Position numbers and translations under genes: made by a program. From Ustilago trichophora (Eukaryota; Basidiomycota; Ustilaginomycetes; Ustilaginales; Ustilaginaceae), in assembly GCA_900323505.1 (NCBI GenBank), contig OOIN01000017.1:434001-498000 (forward strand): DNA of 64,000 nucleotides, in the 5' to 3' direction. A model generated the notes under the pieces. That model was not told the DNA's origin. It searched no databases and saw only the letters and a list, made by a program, of their open reading frames with translations. The number at the start of each line of letters is the position of its first letter. Position 1 is the first letter of the stretch. Positions 19,688-30,176 of this stretch are shown in pieces.

Positions 19688-21789
19688 CGCGAGGAAAACT
19701 GTACAGCAGGGATGCGACTAGAAGGGAGTGCGTGTATTGTAGGTTACGACTATAGCGTCGAGAGCTTGGCGTTGGTGATGAGAAAGGTCGACAAGCTCGT
19801 ACAGAAAAGGTTTTGAGGGCAAGGATGATGACGAAGAACACGACACGATAGATACTTATGGGAATCGTGGACACCCCGCCAAAGCACACAGTCATAGAGA
19901 AGGGCCAAGCCGATACAATGCACAGCTTTGACCTCTGATGTCAGCACTTTACCAACTGAGCCACACCGTCAGAGTCGAGTACAGTACAGTATGACCGGCC
20001 GCGGCTACGAGCGGCAGGCAGGACCCTTTTCTGACAAAACTGGGCATCACCACGGGACAGGCACCAGACGGAAGATCCGGCATCTGAACTTTTTTTTTTT
20101 TTTTTTTTTTTTTTTAGCCAAGAGAAGAAGCAAGCACCGCCTCTTTTGCTGTGCCACCCGAATTTTTTCGGATTTGCAAACAAAGATAATGACGACACTC
20201 AAGCATATCCTCTCGAAATCTGCCTAAACGAGACACACATTGATTTTAATTTCTTTTTGGATCATCCCTTCGAAGTTCTACCTGACTGTACTGATACACT
20301 ATGGATTACCGGCGAGCTCGTAAGCTTTGACTAAACCTGTCAGCTGCCGGTTTTGCTCCGTCGTCGTCATAAAGACTCAGAAAGGCTAGATCTGGCGCTG
20401 CACTGCAACCCTATGTGTATGCACGATAGAGGTGTCCCCCTTCCACGGAATTTCCGACCTTGTGGAAGGCTTGCACATGTACTGTACGACTCACACTTTC
20501 CTGTCTTGGAATCGGGTCATCCGGTGTCGCTTGTCATAGTGTGACGCCTCTCACTTTTCGGTCACGTCACGATTACCGCTCTCGAGACCCCTTCTCATCA
20601 CACAGAATCATCGAGAGTGTTTCGTCGGCCCTCTCTCTCACACACTCACACATACTCTCTCTTTCTCCTATCCAGCTGAAGTTGGCCACATCGATCGGAC
20701 TAGCAAAATGAAGCGAGCCTGTTGGACCCTGTCGAGTGGGTCTTCTTCTGTCGGCAACCATGCGAAATTGCATGCGGTTCTATACAGTACGGCATCCTGC
20801 AGCACAGCCTCGCGTGTCTTTTCCGCATGCTCAGGTACTCGGCCACTTTGAAATTTGAGCTCAGATCGGCCTCTCTCTGTACGGTGAGCAACACCTTTGC
20901 TGATGGGACGTGAGCTCGCGTGGCAAATTGTCTAGTAGCCCGCCATGAAGTGGGTCGTCGATCAGAATGACAACAAGTGATATGAAAGGCGGTTGGGTGG
21001 GTGTGGAGTTCGATGGTGGTTCGCTTCATTTTTGTCTTCGAAAGTCCAGTTTGCGCAAAGGTTGATTACTGGGCGCTAGACGGCTACAGACGAGATAGGC
21101 TCTGAAACCAAAGAGTTGCTCTACAGTGAAGTCTTCTAGAAGATCTTTCCCGAGGTACAGCACAGTAAGAAAACACATCGACGGAGACAGGCGCATCTAA
21201 GGACAAACTCCGCACATTGAACCTGAAACACAAGGCCTTGAACAGCCAGTTTTCTTCAATCAGCTCAGGTATTATTCTTCTTCGAGACATGAACAAGGAT
21301 TGTACGCTAGATAATGCTTCTTGTAGGGGAGGACAAGCTGCTCCAAGATCAGGGCAAAGTGAGCGGCAGGTCGGAGAAGAGTCGAAGAGCAGGCAACGAT
21401 CTTGTGTTAGCCGTGATGGCAATGAACATGGCAGGCTCGCATCAGCCAGACTCTAGCCTCGTATCGATGCTGATTGCCCCGGCTGGCAACACCGCGCCTA
21501 GGGACGGCGAGCAAGCGGCAACTCTCCCTTGTTAATCATGGCGCTTCGATCATTCCAGTCGTCGTACTTTTTCATATTGTCCCCATTCCGCCCGTCGTCC
21601 TCGTTCTGTTCGTTCTTGCTGTTCTTGGTCTGATACCATCTGTCACTCTGATTTTCTTCGTCACCCTGCTAATCTTGAATGATACCTCGAGACAAACAAA
21701 AGGCCCTGAATTGAGATGATGAGAACGCTTCAATCTTATTGTAAAAGGTTCGCGTCTCCTGCCACCACTCCATCTTTGCCAGTGAGGTT
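19688..21789. other. 2.1-kb region without a recognised gene
   Basis: It contains GTACAGTACAGTA (19979-19991), a 26-base T run (20090-20115) and another TACTGTAC copy (20480-20487). A tRNA-like A-box fragment lies on the minus strand near 19925-19972. A CT-rich leader-like stretch (20620-20680) precedes a 47-codon frame at 20708 that I cannot assign. If a real gene exists here it must be small and spliced. Confidence 0.45.
20090..20115. repeat. Poly(T) tract, 26 bases
   Basis: Uninterrupted homopolymer in an intergenic region, one of several such tracts in the window. No target-site duplication or retroposon body was found beside it. Confidence 0.9.
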
Positions 21790-24700
21790 CTAGATGGCGA
21801 CCTTCCGAATGAGAAACACATAGACATGGTACCCGATCTCGATCTTCCTCATCTTTTCGTTTCTCTTTGCCTCCAACCTACCCTGCTCTTTGACCTTTTC
21901 CTCCTCCCAACCTTTTACAGCTGCTCCGTTTTCCGTGTCATCCAACATCCTCACTTCTTCCATCACCAAGCAGCTACCCATTCGCTTCTTTCTGCAGGTG
22001 GTTTCGAATACGGAAAGCGCTCTGCTCAGAGTCCTATGTTCCGCAGTGACTGTAACAATGTACCCTCCTGTGCGAAGGACACTGTACCAAGACTCTAAGA
22101 AGAAATGGTAAAGTTTGGAGAGTGATTGGCTGGCTTTTTCTCTTTTGCCCCAGGGTAAGTCGGTGATGATGGCATCGATAGTTCCGGGTCCACCAACGAA
22201 GGCTTCTAGAGCGATGCGGTCGGTTCCGTCCACTCCGCGAAGGTGAACTTTGACACTTCCGTCGGTGGGGGAGAATCCAGCGAGGGAGGAGATCTGTTCA
22301 GCTCGAGAGACGGTCTCCTCATCCACATCGCAGCCGAAGACTTCGCCGGTGAGACCGCGCAACTCCATCATGGCTGCGGTCTCGAATACTATCGATCCGT
22401 GACCGCAGCAGGGTTCCAACACGCGAAGTGGACCCAGGTCGCCTTTGGTCTGCATTACGTCTTTGATCTTGCGCTCCGTGGGAAGAGGGATAGCCAGGGC
22501 GAGCGATGATGCGCGGTACTCGGCCATGGTGGTTCCGCCTACCAGCAGTGCGTTCCTGCCCGGTGGTCGCCTGGGATGCGCCGTGACAGGCGGTGGAAGC
22601 TTGAGCATAAACACGATACACCCTTCACTCTTGAGCGCAGGGTCATCGTCCTCGCTAAGCTCCTTCTCGAACTCATCACCAATCCCGAAGCCGGGGAAGA
22701 ACTTCAAGGTGATATCGAGCAGGGGCTTCTCCAGGTCGACTTTCCAGTTTGTCGGGATGCTGCGGTCAGTAGCAGGGGTATCGGGACCATTGAGCCAGTC
22801 CCATGCAAGCTCGCCAACGTAGCGTTCCATGGTCTGGGAGTTCAAGCTGGGCAGGTTGTAGGTAGCTCGATCGACTGTGGCGCGGTAGGTGCGATTGGTG
22901 GGGGTGAGAGTGGTGCTAGTAGTGGACTCGACGATTTGGGTCCAGCTGGAAAGGGCAGATGTGAGCTGTGGAAGGGATGATTCCCAGATGTCGTCAAGGA
23001 GATGGAGAAGTTTCTCTTCGGAGGGGAAGGGAGCTCCTTCGTCGGCGTCGGCGTCGGCGTCGGCGTTTGAGTCGGCCACGCTTGCTGCTGAGCTCGTCGC
23101 TACCGCCTCCCCTGCATTCGATGTCAGAGCAGTTGCATCCTCTTCAGCTTTTGCCTGAGCGGCCTCAGCTATAGCCTGTGCATCGTCTCCCCCGCGCAAG
23201 ACCGACGGCTTGGCAATAAGCCCAGGCGTGGCCTTCTGCGTCCCCATCTTCTTTCCTTCCTTCTTAGCCAGCGATTTCCTCAACTCCTTCGCCTTCCATT
23301 TGGCCCTTTTGCTCGCTCCTCCGATGTACTTGTCGTGCTTGAGCTCCTTTGCAAGGTTCCTTGGGAACTCTCGCTGGGCGGTCAGCAAATATGCTGTCTT
23401 TGCGATGCCGAGGTTGGCATCAAAGTAGACTTCCAACGCATGACTCGCCAGCTGGGCGTCTTGTACGCGGACATGGCCAGAGTGGATGCTCGAATGTGTT
23501 CCGCTTTCTGCTATCGGCTGGAGCTGAGGTGCGCGTGACAGGGTCTGCTGAAGGATCTCGCGTTGCGCAAAGTCTTCAAATCCTCCAAAGACTTGGAATA
23601 CCACGGGGACGTCAATGTTGTCCACCACCGCCTTTGAGCTGCTTGGGATCGTGGCTGCGGGGGGATAGTCCACGAGCTGACGCACTTGTGTGAGTTCCAC
23701 CCCGAGATCCTGCTGGGTGTGCTTGTGCGGTTCGGCCAACCTTGAAGCTTTCTCTTCGATTTCGCTGGTGATCAGACTAGAGATGGCGGCAGAGTTGGAT
23801 GACAGCTGAGCTTCGCTCTTGTGCGCTAACGCAGCTAATTCTTGCGGCAATGTCGCACCTTGAGCTTCCTTGGTGTGCGGAGTGATCGACTTCCAATCTT
23901 CCCTCGCCCACCAAGGCAGAGCGTCTTCGAAGGACCATTCGTCGGTCCAGTACTTGATCGCATGCAGGTAGATATAGAGCTCTTCCGGCTTGGGATCTGG
24001 CAGCAAGGGGATCTTGCATTCCGGGCAAAAGTCGGATGATTGTTCCCGGACACGCTTTTGCCACGCTGTTTCGAGATCAGCGGGGCGATTGAGGCCCTTG
24101 GATGGAATGTCGCCTGAATCGAGCTCCAATTTTGCGAGGGCACGCTTGAGAAGTTCGTCAGAGGGTCGACTTGAACGACCGTTCGGTCCCGGAACATGGA
24201 CGTTTTCAAGGCCCTCTTGGGCGATCATGTCTTTGAAGAGCACTTCGTCTTTCCAACGTGCCCAGTCCTCTTGTCCGTCTTGGTCGCCTTTGATGGCATC
24301 GACGATCATCTCTACTTCCTTCTGGCCGATTTCACCGCCGACCTTTTTCCACTGGTCAGGGATGACTTCGGCAAAGGAGGAGGGGTCAACTTTGGACCAT
24401 ACGTCATGGCCGTAGATGGGATCGTTGCAGATTGGGTGACCTAGGTATTGGACGTGGACTCGGATCTGATGTGTGCGGCCCGTGATGGGTCGACAGAAGA
24501 CGACGGAAGAGTCGGTCTCGGCGTCGTACGAGAGTCGAACAAAGATCGTCTCGCAGTACTTTCCTTTGGGGTGGACGATGTTGACTCCGCTCTGTCGATC
24601 GATGGTGAGGATGGGCTCTTTGCAGACGATTTCGCCCTCGGGGAATTTCCCGCGCACACGGCAGACGTAGGCTTTGCTTACCTGACCAGCAGCAAACTGC

Positions 24701-25341
24701 GCTCCGAGCCTCGAGGCAGTCTCCTTCTTTGTCGAGCAAACCATGATTCCGCTGGTCAATCTGTCTAGACGATTTGTCGTATAGACCATCTCAATCCCAT
24801 GTTCCGTCTTGAGCAAATCCGTCAAAGTGTGCCTAAGGTACCTTCCTGCAGCATGCACAGGAATCGATCCTGGCTTTACGATGACCAAGATCCCCTCCTC
24901 GTCGTCGCGGTGAATGATCTTGATCGGCTCATCTGTCACCGGCGGTTCGTGGCGGTGAACACTGTTGCAGATCTTATCACCATCTCCAATGATCTGATGG
25001 ATATCAGCCTTCTTGCCGTTGACGGTGCAAATACCCTTATGGATAGCCCAGACGTAGTACTCTTTGGTACGATCGCGGAATTCGGTGGTCATAATCTCGA
25101 TAAGCTCGCGGCCGAACCAGCGCAACTTGGAGTACGTCTGAAACTCGTACCAGTAAGGTTGGGTCTTGCGAAGACCATCTTGGAAGGTAGTGATGCTCGA
25201 CGAAGAGCTTGGTCCTGCGCCGTGACCGCCCATGTTGCTAAAATGCAAAGCGGTGCAGATGGTGAAAGGACCGTGGAACGTGCTGAGCAAGTCAAGGGTC
25301 TCTGTAGCACTTCCCACACGACTCAACTTTTTGTGTGACAT
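21790..25341 (-). CDS. Fusion of RluA-type pseudouridine synthase and THUMP-type RNA methyltransferase
   Basis: 1,183 residues in one uninterrupted frame. The start is either 25341 or the ATG at 25233 (MGGHGAG), which has the better context (AAC ATG G). The N-terminal half is an RluA-family synthase of the Rib2/Pus9 type: an S4-like segment (about 60-125), catalytic D193 in NRLDRLTSG, GRTHQIRVH near 290, and a Cys-pair tail typical of fungal Pus9 (FCPECKIPLLPDP). After a linker, GFEDFAQREIL (about 580) begins a THUMP/Trm14-like part. The Rossmann methyltransferase has the SAM-binding block VLEPCCGHGSIVFE (about 973-986), an acidic loop FGCDVDEETV and the active-site motif TDLPWG (about 1059-1064), as in THUMPD2/3 guanosine-N2 methyltransferases. 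A DADADADADE run comes from a GTC/GAC repeat. Its likely job is to isomerise uridine and methylate guanosine in tRNA or snRNA. Confidence 0.85.
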   Translation of the reverse strand: MSHKKLSRVGSATETLDLLSTFHGPFTICTALHFSNMGGHGAGPSSSSSITTFQDGLRKTQPYWYEFQTYSKLRWFGRELIEIMTTEFRDRTKEYYVWAIHKGICTVNGKKADIHQIIGDGDKICNSVHRHEPPVTDEPIKIIHRDDEEGILVIVKPGSIPVHAAGRYLRHTLTDLLKTEHGIEMVYTTNRLDRLTSGIMVCSTKKETASRLGAQFAAGQVSKAYVCRVRGKFPEGEIVCKEPILTIDRQSGVNIVHPKGKYCETIFVRLSYDAETDSSVVFCRPITGRTHQIRVHVQYLGHPICNDPIYGHDVWSKVDPSSFAEVIPDQWKKVGGEIGQKEVEMIVDAIKGDQDGQEDWARWKDEVLFKDMIAQEGLENVHVPGPNGRSSRPSDELLKRALAKLELDSGDIPSKGLNRPADLETAWQKRVREQSSDFCPECKIPLLPDPKPEELYIYLHAIKYWTDEWSFEDALPWWAREDWKSITPHTKEAQGATLPQELAALAHKSEAQLSSNSAAISSLITSEIEEKASRLAEPHKHTQQDLGVELTQVRQLVDYPPAATIPSSSKAVVDNIDVPVVFQVFGGFEDFAQREILQQTLSRAPQLQPIAESGTHSSIHSGHVRVQDAQLASHALEVYFDANLGIAKTAYLLTAQREFPRNLAKELKHDKYIGGASKRAKWKAKELRKSLAKKEGKKMGTQKATPGLIAKPSVLRGGDDAQAIAEAAQAKAEEDATALTSNAGEAVATSSAASVADSNADADADADEGAPFPSEEKLLHLLDDIWESSLPQLTSALSSWTQIVESTTSTTLTPTNRTYRATVDRATYNLPSLNSQTMERYVGELAWDWLNGPDTPATDRSIPTNWKVDLEKPLLDITLKFFPGFGIGDEFEKELSEDDDPALKSEGCIVFMLKLPPPVTAHPRRPPGRNALLVGGTTMAEYRASSLALAIPLPTERKIKDVMQTKGDLGPLRVLEPCCGHGSIVFETAAMMELRGLTGEVFGCDVDEETVSRAEQISSLAGFSPTDGSVKVHLRGVDGTDRIALEAFVGGPGTIDAIITDLPWGKREKASQSLSKLYHFFLESWYSVLRTGGYIVTVTAEHRTLSRALSVFETTCRKKRMGSCLVMEEVRMLDDTENGAAVKGWEEEKVKEQGRLEAKRNEKMRKIEIGYHVYVFLIRKVAI

Positions 25342-25651
25342 TTCTTCCAGCTTGCGAGAAATTTTCTAGAGTGTCGTGCCCGACTTCCGGAATCTCTTCT
25401 GGATCTTCACACAAGCTCCTCTCTTGACATAAGAGACCGAAACAAGAGCAGTCGGACCTTTTCGACAGCAAGAACACAAAACCCAGGAGAGGAAAGCGTG
25501 GCAAACATGGAATTAGGTATACAAATACAGCAAAGGTGAGAGCGACGAATGCAATGCGAATGATAAATGATGTTATGGTATAGTGGTGGCTGAGCGCCTT
25601 GGGTGGGTTTACAAAGTCTATGAGAGCGTCGTATGCGGTAGAGAAGACAGT
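25342..25651. other. Spacer between the fusion gene and SDHAF3
   Basis: 310 bp holding the promoter of the fusion enzyme and the 3' end region of the minus-strand SDHAF3 gene. No gene seen. Confidence 0.5.
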
Positions 25652-26173
25652 CTAGTCATCCTTCTTGACAGACATTCCAGCCTCAGAAGCCGCCTTCTCC
25701 GCGATCTCCCTCTGCTTGTGCGGCGGGTGAGCCTGAGCCTTGTCCGAGTATGCTTCCTGAGTAGCAGTCATCAGCTCGTGGATCTGATAGATCTGCTCGT
25801 CAGACATCTTTTCAAGCAGCTGAGGGTCCAGTCTGCTTCCCCTGAATCCGCCAGGCTGGCCCTGTTGTACCTCGAGCTGGTCGAGGTACATCTTCCACGA
25901 GCTGAGGAAGCCAACGATCTGGAGCGGGTTGTCGATGCCCTTATGACGTCGGAATTCGTCCTTGATGTAGTTGTCACCGATGGCACGCATGTCTGCGTCG
26001 AGACGGCGGTGCGCACGGAGAAGTCGCCTGTAGAGCTTGATTGGTGGCAAGATGGTTGCTGCTGTGCGTTTGACCGCATTGAGCTCCGAGCCGGGTGGGA
26101 TGGGTTGGTTGGAAGCCGAAGCAAGCTGACGCAGCGATGTGCGCAGCAAGAGAGTCTGGGTCGGTCGGAACAT
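25652..26173 (-). CDS. SDHAF3: Succinate dehydrogenase assembly factor 3 (ACN9/SDHAF3), LYR protein
   Basis: 173 residues from the ATG at 26173, chosen because the preceding residues from 26239 are hydrophobic and unlike the family, whereas MFRPTQTLLLRTSLRQLAS is a good mitochondrial presequence. The LYR motif lies at 47-49 in KLYRRLLRAHRRL. Family blocks ADMRAIGDNYIKDEFRRHK and DNPLQIVGFLSSW follow. Members protect or mature the iron-sulfur subunit of succinate dehydrogenase (complex II) in the mitochondrial matrix. The tail after about 135 is charged and less conserved. Length is slightly above the usual 120-150. Single exon. Confidence 0.92.
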   Translation of the reverse strand: MFRPTQTLLLRTSLRQLASASNQPIPPGSELNAVKRTAATILPPIKLYRRLLRAHRRLDADMRAIGDNYIKDEFRRHKGIDNPLQIVGFLSSWKMYLDQLEVQQGQPGGFRGSRLDPQLLEKMSDEQIYQIHELMTATQEAYSDKAQAHPPHKQREIAEKAASEAGMSVKKDD

Positions 26174-26856
26174 GTTGTGGGATGGGTATATGTAACTGTG
26201 ACTGTGGAAAGCGAGCAAGATAAAGATCAGCGACGGCATTCATGACAATAGAAATGCTTGCTGCTGCTGCTGCACTTGCTGAGGAAATATTCCTTCGTTG
26301 TGTTCGACGGCTCAGAAAAGAAATGTTGGGTCATCGACCAGGGCTCCGAACAACACAGATCGAAATCTGCCCATTCAGAAACCAAGGGCTCGGCGAAGAG
26401 GTGCCAGATATGTTGAGCGCTTTTTAAAACCTAGCGCGATCGCTCATTGCCGGTGGTGGGAACACAGAACAGCGGCGGCAACCATGATGTGAAAGATATA
26501 CGTACGCTTTGGTTGTGTAAGCGCGATGGCTTTTACATTGTGATGGTGGATGTAGAGAATCGAGAAGCAGAGTAGAGGCTGCAAGAGCTGTTCTTCCGGT
26601 GCGACCGTCCTCGAGCTTACGAAAGACAACTCTGCCGCAGACTTTTTACCTTTTTTTTTTTTTTCGCGTGTCCGTTTTCTTCCTCAATTTCCCGATCGAT
26701 ACCCGATCGATCTCTTGAAGCATACTGCTCATGGTTGAGGTTGCGATGCTGAACATGTTCTGATGCTGCACTTGTGACACACTTTCTGGGTCTCTGATGA
26801 AGGTTTGCTATGTGTATGCTACAGTGGCTCAAAACAGTTTCGTGCTATTTCGGACA
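26174..26856. other. Intergenic region, 683 bp
   Basis: Between the SDHAF3 start and the end of the histidine acid phosphatase, both on the minus strand. It holds a T14 run at 26651-26664. Short frames here are not convincing. Confidence 0.45.
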
Positions 26857-28739
26857 CTAGGCAGAGACAGGCTGCGTTTTGTCGCCGTTGTTGCTCTTGG
26901 TGTAACACTTGTCCCACTCTTCAGCGCTGTCGACCCACCTGAGCGGTTCGAGGAAGGCAGAGAGAGGGCATAGATCGTTGTTACCGAGCACAGCCGTTCC
27001 CTTTGCTGCTTTTGGGCACCAGGTCCCGCTCGAAGCGCTAGCAGGCTGATCATTGATCAACACCCTGACAAAGTCATCCTGACCGCAGTTCAACTTCTCT
27101 ATTGTGAGCCGGCCCGAGAAGGGCGTCGTCAGCGACGTCACCCATTCATGATCCTGTTCCCACACCCCGAGCGCAGCGATGATGGGAGCAAGCTGGTTGT
27201 CGTGAGTAAAGTCAACAAAGGCCTTTGGCCCTTTACCTTGAGGAAGAGGGAAAGTGTGGCTGCTATCGTCAAGCGTAGTGTTGATCGAAGTGGGAGGAGT
27301 CATGACAGGAGGTCTGTCTTCGAGCCTGGCGAGTAATTCTCGCAGCCATGGTGTGGCCAAAGACTTGTGCAACGGATTGTGAGCTGCAAAACCGTAATCC
27401 TTCTCCATGTTGGTCGCGACCTCGTAGATGCTCGCGAACTCTCCCTGCTTGAAGAGCCCACAGAAGGGGCTCACTGCACCGTTGTTTCTCTCCGGCTTGT
27501 TTTGCAACAGTCCGTAGGGATCTAGCCTTGCCACTGTATCGAATGCGCATAAGCTGAACAGCTGAAGCACCTGCTTAGGCTCCAGATGGATCCTTTCTCC
27601 GCGTCGGTCTTTGCTGCCTCCGCGACGAACACCCATTTGGCTCGCCAGACGCTCCCGAATCGCAGCGGTAGCATTGTAAGCGAAAGCGGCAGTCTTGAGC
27701 GAGGCAGGGCTCTGCGCGTTGTCGCGATAGTCATGCTCGAATGCAGAGCAAGTGTAGACATCGAGCGTGTTATTGCTGGCGATCTGACCGAGTTTGTCCG
27801 ACTTGCGCGCTTCCGGGATGATGACGTCAGGTTCGGGGAGGTTGCGGATACGGCGGTGCGGCTTGCCACCTTTGAAGCCATCGAGAACGACGGGGCGACC
27901 TTTTTGGGGCCAGGGTGCGGATTCGGGGGAGCGTGACGGAAAGGTTTGTGCGGAGAGTGGGCAAAGCCTTGCAACCAGAAGCGGGAGGTGGTGATGACGC
28001 GATCTGCTCCAGAAGCGCGCACAAACGGTCGTTGATGGTGCTTCTCATGGGGATGTTTTAAGCTTGAGCCGCTGCGTATCATGTGGCAGAGGCCTCGGCG
28101 GGCGTGGGAGAAGAGTTGAGAGCCGGGTCCAGAGCTGAACGCTACGTCTGCATGAGGCGCCTCACAGAGCGAGGCGAGCAGACGCTTCGAGCTTGCAGCT
28201 TGACTGCTGTATGCAACGTCAAAGTCTGCGTTGACGTCGACGTGCTCGTCTTTGAACAGATCTGCGTACTGCTCGTAAAAGCGCCAACCGGAAGAATACG
28301 CCTCATACTGCCCATAAGGAGTGAGCTCGGAGTTGCCGAGGCGGTTGCGTAGGCCTCCATCTTCGGTCTTTTTGGTCTCTACCCAATGACGCAGCCACTT
28401 GAGCTCTGGATCAAGACCCTCGCTGTCCACCTTGTTGTGCTTGGAAGCATCAGGTACACGTTTGAGGTGGTTGCCGATCTGACGGAGGGTCTTGCGCAGC
28501 TCCTTGTATGCTCCATTGGTCGGGTATCTAGATCCGTGCCTTTCAAGCTGGCTGACAAAGGTTACCGTGCATTGGTCGGGGACGGTGGACTGAAAAGATG
28601 CTGCATCTGCGGGGAACCAGGGAGAGTATTGACCGAGGTTGTGAAAAATATCGGGTGGCAAGAGACTCGGTCCGGGGAGATGAGGAGTGTGCAAGCCAGC
28701 AGCACCGGCTGCCGGGAGCGTATGAGCGACTGCTGGCAT
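26857..28739 (-). pseudogene. Histidine acid phosphatase (phytase-like) with a single-base frameshift
   Basis: Two overlapping frames together make one histidine acid phosphatase. The upstream frame (from 28739) carries RHGSRYPT, the phosphohistidine motif, and ASGADRVITTSRFWLQGF. The downstream frame carries PEPDVIIPEARKSDKLG, CGLF and the proton-donor block FTHDNQLAPI. They differ by one base, and the total span plus one base is exactly 628 codons. The break falls in or near a run of five G (27925-27929; C on the coding strand), where one further base would join HAPP to ESAPWPQKGR in frame. No plausible intron explains it. The N-terminus lacks a clear signal peptide, so an upstream exon may be missing. 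It is either a real recent null allele or a homopolymer sequencing error. Confidence 0.8.
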
Positions 28740-30176
28740 GTCGATCTGCTATTAGCGATTCTACTGATCCTGAGAGTATGAGGGGACTCCAAGTTGGGTG
28801 GGATTCCGTGGGGAGGAGGGTTGAGGTACGATCATCGCAAGCAGAGCAAGGTTTAAATACACTTGCAGAGCGCTATACAAAGCATGTCGTGGGACGCTGC
28901 TCGGCTGAGATGGAACGACATTCGGATTGAAGGCTCGGATGCGGAGCAAAGCAGCCAGATGCCAAGGCATGATGAACAAAACGTTCAGCAAGGCGCTCCG
29001 AGGGAACGTGGCGGACCCAAAAGGTGCGGACATGGGGAACGTGATCAAAAATAAAGCTTCTGCAGAACCAGATAAGCCGTGCAGTGAAGGAGAGAGGACC
29101 CTTTCGGTCATATCGTTCGACTTGTGGAATCTATCACCCGATCACCCGATTCAAAGAAGCACAATGACATCGGGAGAGATCGTCCGAGCATCGAGAAAAG
29201 TTGATGTTTGATTAAATCAAGTCAAAGCCAAGCCACGAGGCACCGCGGACAGATCGCTTGCGAATGCAAGTTGAGCCAGATGAAAAGTGCCGGACTGCTT
29301 TCCTGTCGCTATTACTGCTGCCGAATGACTGCATCTGCATGATTATCCCCAGACGAGAACGCTTGCCTGTCCCCGACATCACCAATCTGAGCAGCATGAT
29401 GATCGGAGCCAAGGGTCAACAGCGATAGACCAATGGAGAAGAAAAAGATCGAGAGAAAAAAAGACAGGAACCAAACAAGTCAAATTCGGCGTCTGAGCTT
29501 CTGTGGCTGCACAGTTACGAAAATTCTCCTTGACGCAAGACATAGGCAAAAGAGCGCACCTTGACGTATCCCTTTCTTGCTGCACTGACTTTCTGCTTCG
29601 CGCAATGTTGGGGAACCTGGTCAGTGTGCATGAAAGTTCCTCCGAAAACATCAGCTGCAAATTCAATTGCAAGGAAAAAGGTCGACGCTCGGCCCATCTT
29701 TTCTAGGTTGTTGCTTGTTGCAAGCCAGTGAGTGAGTGAGTGAGTGAGTGAGTGAGTGAGTGAGTGAGTGAGTGAGTGACAGTGAGAGAGTGATACAGTA
29801 CTGTACTGTAATACTTCACCGACGCCAAGGCTTACACTGCGCTGTTGTGCTTCCCGCACCGCCGCCCACCAACCAGCCTTGATACAGTAGTAGCAACAGA
29901 CATGAGAAAGAAGTGTGACGACCCTGGCTCGTTTCCCGTGACCCGGGCGCTGTGAGTTGCAGAGACAGGGTGCGCATCAGCCATCATCCCATCTTTCGCC
30001 CATTCTTCGCGTTGGCTCTCCCTCTCACTCTCACTCTCCCCACACACACACACGCCGGCTTCACCTCATTGCGGCATATCTTCTCTCTTGTCACCACCGT
30101 CTCTCTCACCATCGGCTCCCATCCGAATTGAACCAGTTCCACTCGAGTCGCTCCATCCGATCCTGCTCACATCATC
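28740..30176. other. 1.4-kb divergent intergenic region
   Basis: Shared upstream region of the histidine phosphatase and hexokinase. A (GTGA)n microsatellite lies at 29727-29779, followed at once by TACAGTACTGTACTGTA (29794-29810). A CA/CT-rich leader occurs at 30000-30070. An open frame at 28761-29111 (minus) has a hydrophobic segment and could hide an upstream exon of the phosphatase, but I cannot join it. Confidence 0.45.
29727..29779. repeat. (GTGA)n tetranucleotide microsatellite
   Basis: About 13 near-perfect copies of a 4-base unit in the hexokinase upstream region. Confidence 0.9.

Noticed and set aside
19925..20118. Possible SINE formed by the tRNA-like A box and the nearby poly(T)
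   Set aside because: The homopolymer lies on the wrong side of the tRNA-like head and no B box or target duplication is present.
20708..20851. 47-codon plus-strand frame after a CT-rich leader
   Set aside because: Too short and without similarity; recorded only as part of the gene-free stretch.
27880..28040. Intron explaining the frame change in the histidine acid phosphatase
   Set aside because: No GT-AG pair of normal length joins the two frames while keeping the conserved motifs; a one-base indel fits exactly.
28761..29111. Upstream minus-strand frame as a separate gene or signal-peptide exon
   Set aside because: Has a hydrophobic segment but no junction to the phosphatase could be found and no family is recognised.
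29727..29779. Regularly spaced repeat considered as CRISPR-like or satellite array
   Set aside because: It is a simple 4-base microsatellite without spacers, in a eukaryotic genome.
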